Shown: positions 45,084-53,595 of the stretch, piece by piece
Position numbering within the stretch: position 1 is the stretch's first letter
How the letters are laid out: each line of letters opens with the position of its first letter
Source: Austwickia sp.
GTDB lineage: Bacteria > Actinomycetota > Actinomycetes > Actinomycetales > Dermatophilaceae
Reading direction: 5' to 3'
DNA: 64,000 bases
Assembly (NCBI GenBank): GCA_016699675.1
Contig: CP064985.1
Location: forward strand, 186,001-250,000
The notes under the pieces: generated by a model
Told to the model about the DNA's origin: nothing
What the model saw: only the letters and a program-made list of their open reading frames with translations
Databases searched by the model: none
Position numbers and translations under genes: made by a program

Positions 45084-47422
45084 CAGCCGCGCTCCAGGAA
45101 GGCGGCGCGCTCGCCGTCGAGCATCTCCTCGGCCGCCTCGGCGAGCACCGGGTGGCGCTGCAACCCGGGGTCGGCGTCGATCAGGGCGACCGCGTCCTCG
45201 CGTGCCTGGGTGATGAGGTCCTCGTCGAAACGGACCTTTAGGACGCGTAGCGACGACCGCATTCCGGCCTGCCGGGCCCCCAGCACGTCCCCCTCCCGGC
45301 GCTGCTGCAGGTCCAGCCGGGACAGCTCGAAGCCGTCCAGGGTGGCCGCGACCGCCGCGAGCCGGTCGCGGGCCGGCTCCGCCTCGCTCTCGGTGACCAG
45401 CAGACACAGGCCCGGCGCCGCGCCCCGGCCCACCCGACCGCGCAGCTGGTGCAGCTGGCTGACCCCGAAGCGATCCGCGTCGAGGATGACCATGGCGGTG
45501 GCGTTGGCGACGTCCACCCCCACCTCGATGACCGTGGTGGAGACGAGCACGTCGATCTCGCCCCGCGCGAACGCGGTCATCACGGCGTCCTTGCGCTCGG
45601 GGCTGAGCTTGCCGTGCAGCATCTCGAGGCGCAGCCCCGCCAGGGCCGGGGTCGCGCGCAGCTCGGCGAGCACCTCCACCACCCCACGCATGGGCCGGCG
45701 CTCCTCCCGCCCCCCACCACCCTCGATCAGGGTCAACCGCGGGGGCTCGGCATCGGGGTCGAGATCGAGGTCGGCGGTGGGGATCTCGCGGTAGATGCTC
45801 GCCCCGTCGGCGCCCTCGTCGCCCTCGCCCGGCTCACCGATGCGCGGGCACACGACGTACGCCTGGTGCCCCTTGCGCACCTCCTCCGCGACGCGCTCCC
45901 AGGCCCGCTCGTACCAGCGCGCGTTGTCCACGACGTGCGAGGCGATCGGCGATCGCCCCGGCGGGACCTCGTCGAGGACCGACGTGTCCATGTCCCCGAA
46001 CACCGTCATGGCCACGGTCCGCGGGATCGGGGTGGCGGTCATCACCAGGACGTGCGGCGAACGATCGGCCCCCGCCTTGGTGCGCAGCTGGTCGCGCTGC
46101 TCGACCCCGAACCGGTGCTGCTCGTCGATGACGGCCAGCGCGAGGTCGGCGAACGTCACCCTGTCCTGGATCAGCGCATGCGTGCCGACGACGATCCCGG
46201 CCGTGCCCGCCGCCGCCTCCACCAGGGCGGCCTTGCGCTCGGCAGCGCTCTGGCTCCCGGTGAGCAGGACCACGCGGGTGGCGTTCTGGGCGCCCCCCAG
46301 CATGCCACCGAGGGCCAGGTCGCCGAGCATCGCGGTGAGCGAGCGGTGGTGCTGCGCGGCGAGCACCTCCGTGGGGGCAAGCAGCGCGGCCTGTCCGCCG
46401 GCGTCGATGACGGCGAGCATCGCCCGCAGCGCCACGACGGTCTTGCCCGAGCCGACCTCGCCCTGCAGGAGCCGGTTCATCGGGTGCCGCTGCGCCAGGT
46501 CGGCGAAGATCTCTGCGCCGACCCGCTCCTGGCCGGGGGTCAACGCGAACGGCAGGCGCTCGTCGAACACGGCGAGCAGGCCGTCGGGCGCCTGCTGGCG
46601 CGGGATCGCGACCGCGCGGGCCTGCTCGGCCCGCCGCTTGGCAAGGACGGTCTGCAGCACGAAGGCCTCTGCGTACTTCAGCGCCGCCATCCCCCGGCGA
46701 TGCTCCGCGTGGTCCGCCGGCCGATGCACCAGCCGCATCGCCTCCGTGAAGGTGGGCAGCCCCCGCGCGCGCCGCACCTCCGCCGGCACCGGATCCGGGG
46801 GCTCGTCCAACAGGAGCAGCACCTGCTCGACCAGGCGGCTGATCGTGAAGGAGGGCAGCCGGGGGATCTCCAGGTACACCGGGAACACCTGCGCGTCGAA
46901 CCAGGCGTCGAAGTCCCCCGGCGCCGCGGGTGGGTCGTCGTCGGAGGCCCCCGCCGGGACCGCGGGGTCGGCCTCGCCCACCTCGAGCGCGGCGAGCCGG
47001 GCGAGCTTGTCCGGGCCTTGGTCGCCGAAGGTCTCGTACGCCGGGTGGGCGAGCTGCCACCGGTCCCGGAACCGCTCGACCTTCCCCGCGAAAACGCCGT
47101 GCACGCCCGGCTTGAGGCGCCCCTCGTGGCCGTACGCCGAGAAGAAGGTGACCTCGATCTGCTGCCCGCCCGACGTGCGCACCAGCGCGGTGAGCATCTT
47201 CCCGCGGCGCTGCTTCATGGGGCGGACGCTGACGGAGGTCACCTCGCCCACGAACGAGGCCGACTCCCCCGGCCGCAGGGAGCCCAGATCGGTCTGCCGG
47301 TCGAGGTAGCGGCGCGGCAGGAACCACAGCAGATCCCGGACCGTCACCAGGTCCCGGGTTGCGAGCTGCTTGGCCGCGTGGGCGTTGACGGCGAACTTCA
47401 GGCGTGTCTCCAGGCTTAGCAC
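45083..47422 (-). CDS. recG: ATP-dependent DNA helicase RecG
   Basis: A 779-residue helicase that remodels stalled forks and Holliday junctions. The N-terminal wedge (LLWFLPRRYLDRQTDLGSLR) is followed by helicase motifs: Walker A LQGEVGSGKTVVALRAML, the DExH box AVIDEQHRFGVEQR, TATPIPRTVAMTVFGDMD and QLRGRVGRG. GTG 47422 is chosen because it is seven bases after the stop of the upstream DAK-like gene. Confidence 0.96.
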   Translation of the reverse strand: MLSLETRLKFAVNAHAAKQLATRDLVTVRDLLWFLPRRYLDRQTDLGSLRPGESASFVGEVTSVSVRPMKQRRGKMLTALVRTSGGQQIEVTFFSAYGHEGRLKPGVHGVFAGKVERFRDRWQLAHPAYETFGDQGPDKLARLAALEVGEADPAVPAGASDDDPPAAPGDFDAWFDAQVFPVYLEIPRLPSFTISRLVEQVLLLLDEPPDPVPAEVRRARGLPTFTEAMRLVHRPADHAEHRRGMAALKYAEAFVLQTVLAKRRAEQARAVAIPRQQAPDGLLAVFDERLPFALTPGQERVGAEIFADLAQRHPMNRLLQGEVGSGKTVVALRAMLAVIDAGGQAALLAPTEVLAAQHHRSLTAMLGDLALGGMLGGAQNATRVVLLTGSQSAAERKAALVEAAAGTAGIVVGTHALIQDRVTFADLALAVIDEQHRFGVEQRDQLRTKAGADRSPHVLVMTATPIPRTVAMTVFGDMDTSVLDEVPPGRSPIASHVVDNARWYERAWERVAEEVRKGHQAYVVCPRIGEPGEGDEGADGASIYREIPTADLDLDPDAEPPRLTLIEGGGGREERRPMRGVVEVLAELRATPALAGLRLEMLHGKLSPERKDAVMTAFARGEIDVLVSTTVIEVGVDVANATAMVILDADRFGVSQLHQLRGRVGRGAAPGLCLLVTESEAEPARDRLAAVAATLDGFELSRLDLQQRREGDVLGARQAGMRSSLRVLKVRFDEDLITQAREDAVALIDADPGLQRHPVLAEAAEEMLDGERAAFLERG

Positions 47423-47429
47423 GGCGAGC

Positions 47430-49178
47430 TCATTCGACGCCCACCAGCAGCGAATAGCGGCCCGGATCCCCGGCCACCAGCGCGACCTCCAGATCGGGCC
47501 GGGCCGCGCGCAACCGCTGACCGAGCCGGCGCGCAAGCCCGGCCCCCGAGCCGTCTGGATGGTCTTCCCCGGCGACGATCGTCACCAGCTCGCTGGAGGC
47601 GTCGAGGAGCTCGGCCAGCAGGCCGTCGGCCAGGGCGTCGGGATCGCCGCCGACCGCGACGGCCCGGCGATCGACATAGGCGACCAGGTCCCCCGGGCGG
47701 CACGCGCCGGCCTCGGTGACGGCCGACCGCGCGGCGGTCACGAGCGAACCGGCACGGCAGGACTGCGCCGCGTCCGTCATCTGCGCGGCGTTGACGCCGA
47801 GGTCGGCGGAGGGCTCGAAGACCGCGAGCGCGGCCAAGCCGGCCACGGCGGCCCGCGTGGGCACGACGACGGTGGGCAGCCCCTCGGCGCCGGCGAGCCG
47901 ACCGGCGAGCTGGGCGGCCATGACCGTGTCGTCGTGGTTGGCGAGCAGGATGACGCCGTCGCCGGCGATCTCCCGACGCGCGGCCAGGAGGTCGCCCGTG
48001 GTGGCCCGCCGGCCGGGCGAGGAGGAGACGACCCAGGCGCCCGCGTCGGCCATGACCTGGGCGAGCCGCGGCCCCGGCGCGCAGGCGAGAACGGCGCAGC
48101 GCCCGCCCGCCCCGGCGGCCAACGTGGCGGCGGACGGCACCGGGCGCAGCAGGCCGTGCGGGGGCCCACCCCCGGCGGACGCGGGCGAACCACCCAGCCA
48201 GGTGATGCGCAACCGTTCGGGCAGCCCGAACGGGAACGCCGCCTCCACCGCGGCGCCGGCCTCCGCCGTGTGCACGTGCACCGTCGTGAGCGCGTCGTCC
48301 CCGGCGACCATGACGCTGTCCCCGAGCGCGCCCAGGACGGCGCGCAACTGGTCGCGGCCCGCGTCGGGGACGCCACCCACGACGTACATGACCTCGTAGG
48401 TCTCCCACGGCTCGGGATGCGCCCCGACGAGGTCGGAGGCGGAGGGGCGCGGCGGCGTGGCCGGGATCGTCGCCCGGTTTCCCCCGATGAGGCTCCGCGG
48501 GCGGCCGGGCAGGTCGCGCGGCACCGGCGCCCCGGAGAGCGTCTCGTGCAAGGTGCAATACGCGAGGTAGAGGCCAGCGCCACCGGCGTCGACCACCCCG
48601 GCGGCCGCCAGCATCGGCAGCCGGCGCGGGGTGTCGGCCAGCGCCTCCCGGGCCGCGGCGTGCAGCGCCCCCGACACCTCGGCGAGCGAGCGGCCCTGCG
48701 CCGCGGCGGCGAGCGCGCCGTCGGCCGCGGCGTCGGCCACGGTGAGGATCGTGCCCTCGACCGGGGCCGTCACGGCCGCCCGCGCGCGCTGCCGCGCCAG
48801 GTCCATAGCCCGCGCGAGGCCCGCGCCGTCCAGGCCGAGGCTGTCGATCTCGGGGTGTTCGCCGGCCACCTCGGCCACGCCGCGCAACAACTGGCTGAGG
48901 ATCACCCCGGAGTTGCCCCGCGCGGCGAGCAGGGACTCCATCGCCAGCGCCGTCAGCGCGCCGGACAGCGGGGAGCCGATGTGCACCGTGCCCTTCGCCA
49001 GCAGCGCCTCCATGGCGCCGTCCAGGGTGAGGAACATGTTCGTGCCGGTGTCGCCGTCGGGCACCGGGAAGACGTTGAGCGCGTCCAGGTCGTCGCGAGC
49101 CTCGCCGAGCGCGGCATGCGCGGCGAACAGCCACCGCCACGCCGCGTACGCGCCCATGCGCTCCAGGACCTCGCCCAC
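47430..49178 (-). CDS. DAK2/FakA-like fatty acid kinase domain protein
   Basis: A 582-residue protein of the DhaL/DAK2 plus FakA-like family, which phosphorylates fatty acids together with a FakB lipid-binding partner. The ADP-metal site is NVFPVPDGDTGTNMFLTLDG (Asp41, Asp43), then ARGNSGVILSQLLRG. The second half (YEVMYVVGGVP, DSVMVAGDDALTTVHVHT) is the usual C-terminal domain. A ggaggg nine bases ahead favours GTG 49178; ATG 49214 is an alternative. It precedes recG and is divergent from rpmB, the common order. FakB is not in the window. Confidence 0.85.
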   Translation of the reverse strand: MGEVLERMGAYAAWRWLFAAHAALGEARDDLDALNVFPVPDGDTGTNMFLTLDGAMEALLAKGTVHIGSPLSGALTALAMESLLAARGNSGVILSQLLRGVAEVAGEHPEIDSLGLDGAGLARAMDLARQRARAAVTAPVEGTILTVADAAADGALAAAAQGRSLAEVSGALHAAAREALADTPRRLPMLAAAGVVDAGGAGLYLAYCTLHETLSGAPVPRDLPGRPRSLIGGNRATIPATPPRPSASDLVGAHPEPWETYEVMYVVGGVPDAGRDQLRAVLGALGDSVMVAGDDALTTVHVHTAEAGAAVEAAFPFGLPERLRITWLGGSPASAGGGPPHGLLRPVPSAATLAAGAGGRCAVLACAPGPRLAQVMADAGAWVVSSSPGRRATTGDLLAARREIAGDGVILLANHDDTVMAAQLAGRLAGAEGLPTVVVPTRAAVAGLAALAVFEPSADLGVNAAQMTDAAQSCRAGSLVTAARSAVTEAGACRPGDLVAYVDRRAVAVGGDPDALADGLLAELLDASSELVTIVAGEDHPDGSGAGLARRLGQRLRAARPDLEVALVAGDPGRYSLLVGVE

Positions 49179-49485
49179 CGCTACCGTCCCTCCGTCAGCC
49201 CCTCGGCACCCCATCGCCGGAAATCTAGGGGCAGGTTACCGGTCGGCACCGACGGGCCAGGGTTGGCGGCGCCGCCGCGCCCCGGCGACGGCGAGGCGGG
49301 CGAAAGACGCCGAAGACCCGGTCGGCCGGCCGAGCGACGGGGGCGCATTTGGGCGGACCGCGCCCGACCGGCTACGCTTGACCGGTTCCCCGGACATGAG
49401 CGCGGCGGTCCTGTGCCGTCGCCCGTGTGCTCGGGCTCGTACGTCGATCCAACACCCGTGTCTGACCTTTCCGAGGAGATCTGCT
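49179..49485. other. Divergent gap between the DAK-like gene and rpmB
   Basis: A 307-base gap. It holds the likely rpmB promoter at 49349-49378 (below) and, close to GTG 49178, a ggaggg site. No further structure is evident. Confidence 0.5.
49349..49378 (+). promoter_or_regulatory. Likely rpmB promoter
   Basis: ttgggc (49349-49354) and tacgct (49373-49378) are separated by 18 bases, about 110 bases before the rpmB start. The hexamers are plausible for a high-GC vegetative promoter but not perfect. Confidence 0.4.
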
Positions 49486-49680
49486 GTGGCTGCCAACTGC
49501 GACGTCTGCGGCAAGGGGCCAAGCTTCGGCCACAACATCTCGCACTCGCACCGCCGCACGAAGCGCCGCTGGAACCCCAACATCCAGCGCGTCAAGGCGA
49601 TGGTCGGGGCTGCGGGCCGCACCCCGAAGCGCCTCAATGTTTGCACGTCCTGCCTGAAGGCCGGCAAGGTCAAGCGCTGA
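49486..49680 (+). CDS. rpmB: 50S ribosomal protein L28
   Basis: A 64-residue ribosomal protein, (V)AANCDVCGKGPSFGHNISH with two cysteine pairs (CDVC and CTSC), the zinc-binding form. GTG 49486 is fixed by the conserved N-terminus with a gaggag site upstream. Together with L32 above, both zinc-type proteins are present. Confidence 0.96.
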   Translation: MAANCDVCGKGPSFGHNISHSHRRTKRRWNPNIQRVKAMVGAAGRTPKRLNVCTSCLKAGKVKR

Positions 49681-49702
49681 GCTAGACCCTTTGCCGGAAG
49701 CG

Positions 49703-49731
49703 AGCCGTCCCCGCGTGCCGTGGGGGCGGCT
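49703..49731 (+). terminator. Terminator between rpmB and thiL
   Basis: An agccgtcccc stem pairs with ggggcggct (49723-49731) with a one-base bulge, followed by tcgtcgt. It lies 22 bases after the rpmB stop, in a gap between convergent genes. Confidence 0.55.
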
Positions 49732-49790
49732 TCGTCGTGTGCCCGCGGGTCACGTCCCCACTGGGCTTACGTCCCGCGCGTACGTCGACC

Positions 49791-50816
49791 TCAGCCGGCG
49801 AAGTGATCCCAGCCGCCGCCCGTGCGGGGCACGCCCCCGACGGTGACCCCGGCGCCCGCGACCACGCGGCCGATCGGCCGGAACGGCGCGGGGAGGGGGG
49901 TCGCGGCGGGGAAGGTGGCCAGCAGGGAGTGCTCCTCCCCTCCGGTCAACACCGCCTCCAGCGCCGCGTCCACGCCGAGCGCCGGGGCGATCCGCTCGAC
50001 GTCGGACGCCAGCAGCGCGGGATCGAGCGCCACACCGACCCCGCTCGCCGCCGCGACGCGGCCCGCGTCGCGAACGAGCCCGTCGGACAGGTCGATCATG
50101 GCCGTGGCGCCGGCGTCGGCCGCCGCCGGCCCCGCAGCGTAGGGCGCCACCAACGCCCGATGCATCCCGACCAGCTCACGCACCACCGGGTCGTCCTCGC
50201 CGCCGCGCCCGGCGAGAAGCAGCGCCAACCCGGCGCCGGAGCGGCCGAGCGTCCCGGCCACGGCCACGATGTCCCCGATGCCGGCCCCCGAACGCCGTAC
50301 CGGACTCCGGCCCTGCAGGTCCCCGAACGCCGTCACCGAAATCATGACCACCCCCGCGGGCGCCCCACCGAGATCCCCGCCGAGGACGGGGCAATCGGCC
50401 GCCCCGGCCGCCGCCGCGATCCCCCGCGACAGCTCCACGACCCACTCCACGAGCGTGTCCGGATCGGCGAGCAACGACACCAACAGCCCGGCCGGGACCG
50501 CACCCATGGCGGCGACATCGCCGAGATTCTGCGCCACCGCCTTGCGGCCGACGTCCTGGCCGCTCGACCAGTCGTCGCGCCAGTCGTGCCCGCGCACCAT
50601 GGCGTCGGTCGTGGCCACGAACGAGCCGCCCAGAACCGCCACCACCGCGGCGTCGTCGCCCGGGCCGAGCAGGACCCGGCCGCTCGAGCGCTCCCCCGCC
50701 CGCATGATCGGCACGATGATGTCGAGCAGCTGTTCCTCCGACAGCGCGCGCAGCCGCGCGGGTTCACCACGCCGCTCGGCCGATTCCGGGTCCGGCGCGC
50801 CGACCGAGGCATCCAT
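49791..50816 (-). CDS. thiL: Thiamine-monophosphate kinase
   Basis: A 341-residue kinase that makes thiamine diphosphate from thiamine monophosphate. Conserved sites are LLGPGDDAAVV, TTDAMVRGHDWR, GRKAVAQNLGDVAAMGAVP and DLSDGLVRDAGRVA. ATG 50816 is the chosen start. It is divergent from the small Lrp-type gene. Confidence 0.95.
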   Translation of the reverse strand: MDASVGAPDPESAERRGEPARLRALSEEQLLDIIVPIMRAGERSSGRVLLGPGDDAAVVAVLGGSFVATTDAMVRGHDWRDDWSSGQDVGRKAVAQNLGDVAAMGAVPAGLLVSLLADPDTLVEWVVELSRGIAAAAGAADCPVLGGDLGGAPAGVVMISVTAFGDLQGRSPVRRSGAGIGDIVAVAGTLGRSGAGLALLLAGRGGEDDPVVRELVGMHRALVAPYAAGPAAADAGATAMIDLSDGLVRDAGRVAAASGVGVALDPALLASDVERIAPALGVDAALEAVLTGGEEHSLLATFPAATPLPAPFRPIGRVVAGAGVTVGGVPRTGGGWDHFAG

Positions 50817-50907
50817 CTGTGATCCGTTCGTCGAGTGCAGGAGTCTTCGGGCACGGTAGCCTGCGCAAGCGGGGAGGTGCCCCGCGGCGACACAGGGAGG
50901 GTTCCCA

Positions 50908-51141
50908 GTGGTCCAGGCCTACATCCTGATCCAGACCGAGGTCGGCAAGTCCACGACGGTCGCCGCCGCGATCGCCCAGCTCGATGGGGTCGCGGAGACC
51001 GCGGAGGTCACCGGCCCGTACGACGTGATCGCCCATCTCGAGGCGGAGTCCATCGAGGCGCTCGGCAAGCTGGTGATCGCCCGGATCCAGGAGGTCCCCA
51101 GCATCACCCGCACGACGACCTGCACGGTTGTCCACGCCTGA
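50908..51141 (+). CDS. Lrp/AsnC-type ligand-binding (RAM) domain protein
   Basis: A 77-residue protein that is only the ligand-binding half of an Lrp/AsnC regulator (VQAYILIQTEVGKSTTVAAA, GPYDVIAHLEAES). Such stand-alone RAM-domain proteins may bind amino acids and modulate other Lrp proteins. No DNA-binding domain is present. It starts at GTG 50908 after an agggagg site. Confidence 0.85.
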   Translation: MVQAYILIQTEVGKSTTVAAAIAQLDGVAETAEVTGPYDVIAHLEAESIEALGKLVIARIQEVPSITRTTTCTVVHA

Positions 51142-51625
51142 GGCGGGGTCGCATCGCGTCGCGCTCGTGCTCCTGCTCGCGACGGCGGCGCTGCTGTCGG
51201 TGGTCATCGGCGGGTACGTCGTGCTGCGGCCGCGCGCCCTCGCCACCGAGCCGGCGCCGCTCGCCGACGACCCGGCCTGCGCCGCCGTGGCCGCCCGCTG
51301 GCCCGATCAGGTGGCCGGCCGCCCCCGCGTGACCGTGGCCGGCGATCCGCGCGGCGTCGCCGCCTGGGGAGATCCGGTCATCGTCGCCCGGTGCGGCGTC
51401 GTCCCGCCGCCGCCGAGCACCAACGACTGCGTCGCGGCCGACGGCGTGGACTGGGTGGCGCGCGGCGGGGGGCAACCAGCGAGCGGCATGGTGTTCGTCA
51501 GCTACGGCCGCAGCCCGGCGATCGAGGTGACGGTCCCCGCCGCCTACGCCCCTGAGCCCATGGTCCTGGGGGCCTTCGCCGAGGCCGCCCGTCAGATCGG
51601 CCAGGGCGAGCACCGCTGCCGCTGA
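51128..51625 (+). CDS. DUF3515-family membrane-anchored protein
   Basis: A 165-residue protein with an N-terminal membrane helix (VALVLLLATAALLSVVIGGY) and an outer domain (DPACAAVAARWPDQVAGRPR, AAWGDPVIVARCGV) matching the DUF3515 family, which is usual next to thiL and ddl in actinobacteria. The TTG at 51128 overlaps the end of the Lrp-type gene, so the pair is coupled. Four cysteines may form disulphides. Function is unknown. Confidence 0.82.
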   Translation: MSTPEAGSHRVALVLLLATAALLSVVIGGYVVLRPRALATEPAPLADDPACAAVAARWPDQVAGRPRVTVAGDPRGVAAWGDPVIVARCGVVPPPPSTNDCVAADGVDWVARGGGQPASGMVFVSYGRSPAIEVTVPAAYAPEPMVLGAFAEAARQIGQGEHRCR

Positions 51626-51629
51626 CGCG

Positions 51630-52164
51630 TCACCGCAGGCCGTCCGCGAACGCCTCCAGCGCCTCGACGTCGACCTTGCGCAGGCCCACACTCGGGTCGA
51701 CGTACCAGGCCAGGTGCGGCCCGATCCCCTCCCACCCCGCGAGGCGGGCCCGCGTCGCCTCGTTGATCTCGTCGTCGAACCAGGCGAACGGGCGCGAGCC
51801 CACCCACTCGGCGATGGCGTCGGTCTTCCAGGAGGCGTCGCCGGTGCGGGCCAGGTCGGCCCAGAGCGTGATCACCGGCAGGTCGTCGGGGAGACCGAGG
51901 ATCGGCGAGAGCTGTCGGTTGGCGTCGTGCTCCCAGGTGGTGGCCCAGACCAGCTGGTACCGCTCGGCCAGGTGGAGCAGCCACGCCCCGTGTTCTCGCC
52001 TGGCCACGATCTGGACGCGGTCGTGCTCGCGCACGGGACCCCACGACGTGGTAATCGAAGCCCTCCGCGCGCGCCGCCTCCGTCCGTGCCGGCCCGGCCC
52101 AGGGCGCGGCGAACGGGTTCAGGGGGCCGTCGATGTCCATGAGCAAGGGGGGCCTGTCGTCCAT
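51630..52164 (-). pseudogene. HAD-like hydrolase, frameshifted
   Basis: The N-terminus (MDDRPPLLMDIDGPLNPFAA, with the HAD motif DIDG) is in one frame, and the rest (VREHDRVQIVARREHGAWLL, then LVWATTWEHDANRQLSPILG) is in another. The break is at about 52030-52040. The sequence order matches small HAD-family proteins common in actinobacteria. One indel would restore about 178 residues. Whether it is truly broken or miscalled is undecided. Confidence 0.75.
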
Positions 52165-52253
52165 CGCGTCATTATGGCCGCCCCCGCATCCGGTCCACCG
52201 ATGCCCTGGTCAAGCGGGCCATGGCCGAGTAGGCGCCGATCTATGCTGGCGGC

Positions 52254-52907
52254 ATGGCGAAGATCATCGGGCTCGACGAGGCCGTCGAACTCGTGCGCGA
52301 AGGCATGACCATCATGGTGGGCGGCTTCATGGCCTGCGGCGGGGCGAACACGATCGTGGACGCCATCGTCGCCAAGGGCACCAAGAACCTCACCCTCATC
52401 GCGAACGACGCGGCGATGCCGGGCGTCGGGATCGGCCGGCTGGTGGAGAACCACCAGCTGCGCCGGCTGGTCGCCAGCCACGTGGGCCTGAACCCGCAGG
52501 TCGGCCAGCAGATGGCCAGCGGCGAGCTGGAGGTGGAGCTGGTTCCCCAGGGGACGCTGGTCGAGCGGATCCGCGCCGGGGGCTACGGCCTGGGCGGGAT
52601 CCTCACGCCGACGGGCATCGGCACGCTGGTCGCCGAGGGCAAGGAGATCATCACGGTCGACGGCACGCCGTACCTGCTGGAGAAGCCCCTGCGCGCGGAC
52701 GTGGCCCTCATCTGCGGGCACACCGTCGACCGCTCGGGCAACGTCTGGTACAAGGGCACCTCCCGCAACTTCAACCAGGTCATGGCCTTCGCCGGGGAGA
52801 CGGTCATCGCGGAGGCCGACCACCTCGTCGGGGTCGGCGACATCGCGCCCGAAAACGTCGTCACCCCCAACGTGCTCGTCGACTACATCGTGGAAGGGCA
52901 GGCGTAG
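52254..52907 (+). CDS. 3-oxoacid/acetoacetate CoA-transferase, subunit A
   Basis: A 217-residue alpha subunit that transfers CoA between acyl-CoA and short acids. Features include MVGGFMACGGANTIVDAIVA, VGLNPQVGQQMASGELEVEL and LICGHTVDRSGNVWYKG, typical of AtoD-like subunits. ATG 52254 is well placed. It is three bases before subunit B, forming a two-gene unit. The substrate is not decided; acetoacetate or butyrate are usual. Confidence 0.92.
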   Translation: MAKIIGLDEAVELVREGMTIMVGGFMACGGANTIVDAIVAKGTKNLTLIANDAAMPGVGIGRLVENHQLRRLVASHVGLNPQVGQQMASGELEVELVPQGTLVERIRAGGYGLGGILTPTGIGTLVAEGKEIITVDGTPYLLEKPLRADVALICGHTVDRSGNVWYKGTSRNFNQVMAFAGETVIAEADHLVGVGDIAPENVVTPNVLVDYIVEGQA

Positions 52908-52910
52908 GCC

Positions 52911-53576
52911 ATGGCCATGGACAAGGGCCAGATCAAGGAGTTCATCGCCCGGCGGGCCGCCCGGGAGCTCCACGACGGCGACTTCGTCAACCTCGGCATC
53001 GGGCTGCCGACGATGATCCCCGAGTTCCTCCCCCCGGACGTGCACGTGGTGCTCGAGGCCGAGGACGGCATCGTCGGGGCCGGCCCGCGGCCGGACGCCG
53101 AGCACGCGGACCCGCGGTACGTCGTGGACGCCGGCGGCCAGCCCGCCTCGTGCCCACCCGGCGGCGCCTACATCTCCTCGGTGGTGAGCTTCGGGCTCAT
53201 CCGCGGCGGCCACGTCGACGCGACGGTGCTGGGTGCGCTGCAGGTGGATCAGGAGGGCAGCCTGGCCAACTGGATCATCCCCGGCAAGATGGTGCCGGGC
53301 ATGGGCGGGGCGATGGACCTCGTGGTGGGCGCCAAGCGGGTGATCATCGCGATGGAGCACACCCAGAAGGGCGAGCCGAAGATCCTCAAGAAGTGCACGC
53401 TGCCGCTGACCGCGCTGCGCTGCGTCGACCTCATCATCACGGAGATGGGGGTCATGGAGGTCCGCCCGGAGGGGCTGGTGCTCACCGAGATCAACCCCGA
53501 GTTCACCGTGGACCAGGTGCGGGCCGCCACCGAGGCCGACCTCATCGTGCCGGAGAACGTCGCGCCGATGGCGTGA
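52911..53576 (+). CDS. 3-oxoacid/acetoacetate CoA-transferase, subunit B
   Basis: A 221-residue beta subunit carrying the catalytic Glu in VHVVLEAEDGIVGAG, where relatives have SENG. It begins MAMDKGQIKEFIARRAAREL and ends with ITEMGVMEVRPEGLVLTEI. The active-site context (EAEDG rather than SENG) is unusual but retains the glutamate. It lies directly after subunit A. Confidence 0.92.
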   Translation: MAMDKGQIKEFIARRAARELHDGDFVNLGIGLPTMIPEFLPPDVHVVLEAEDGIVGAGPRPDAEHADPRYVVDAGGQPASCPPGGAYISSVVSFGLIRGGHVDATVLGALQVDQEGSLANWIIPGKMVPGMGGAMDLVVGAKRVIIAMEHTQKGEPKILKKCTLPLTALRCVDLIITEMGVMEVRPEGLVLTEINPEFTVDQVRAATEADLIVPENVAPMA

Positions 53577-53595
53577 CCCTCAGAGGTTGTGACCC

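Noticed and set aside
45449..47419. Very long open frames opposite recG, and similar ones opposite ffh, smc and phaC
   Set aside because: They are the expected shadow of GC-rich codons; the translated products lack recognisable motifs and have Arg/Gly/Pro-rich composition.
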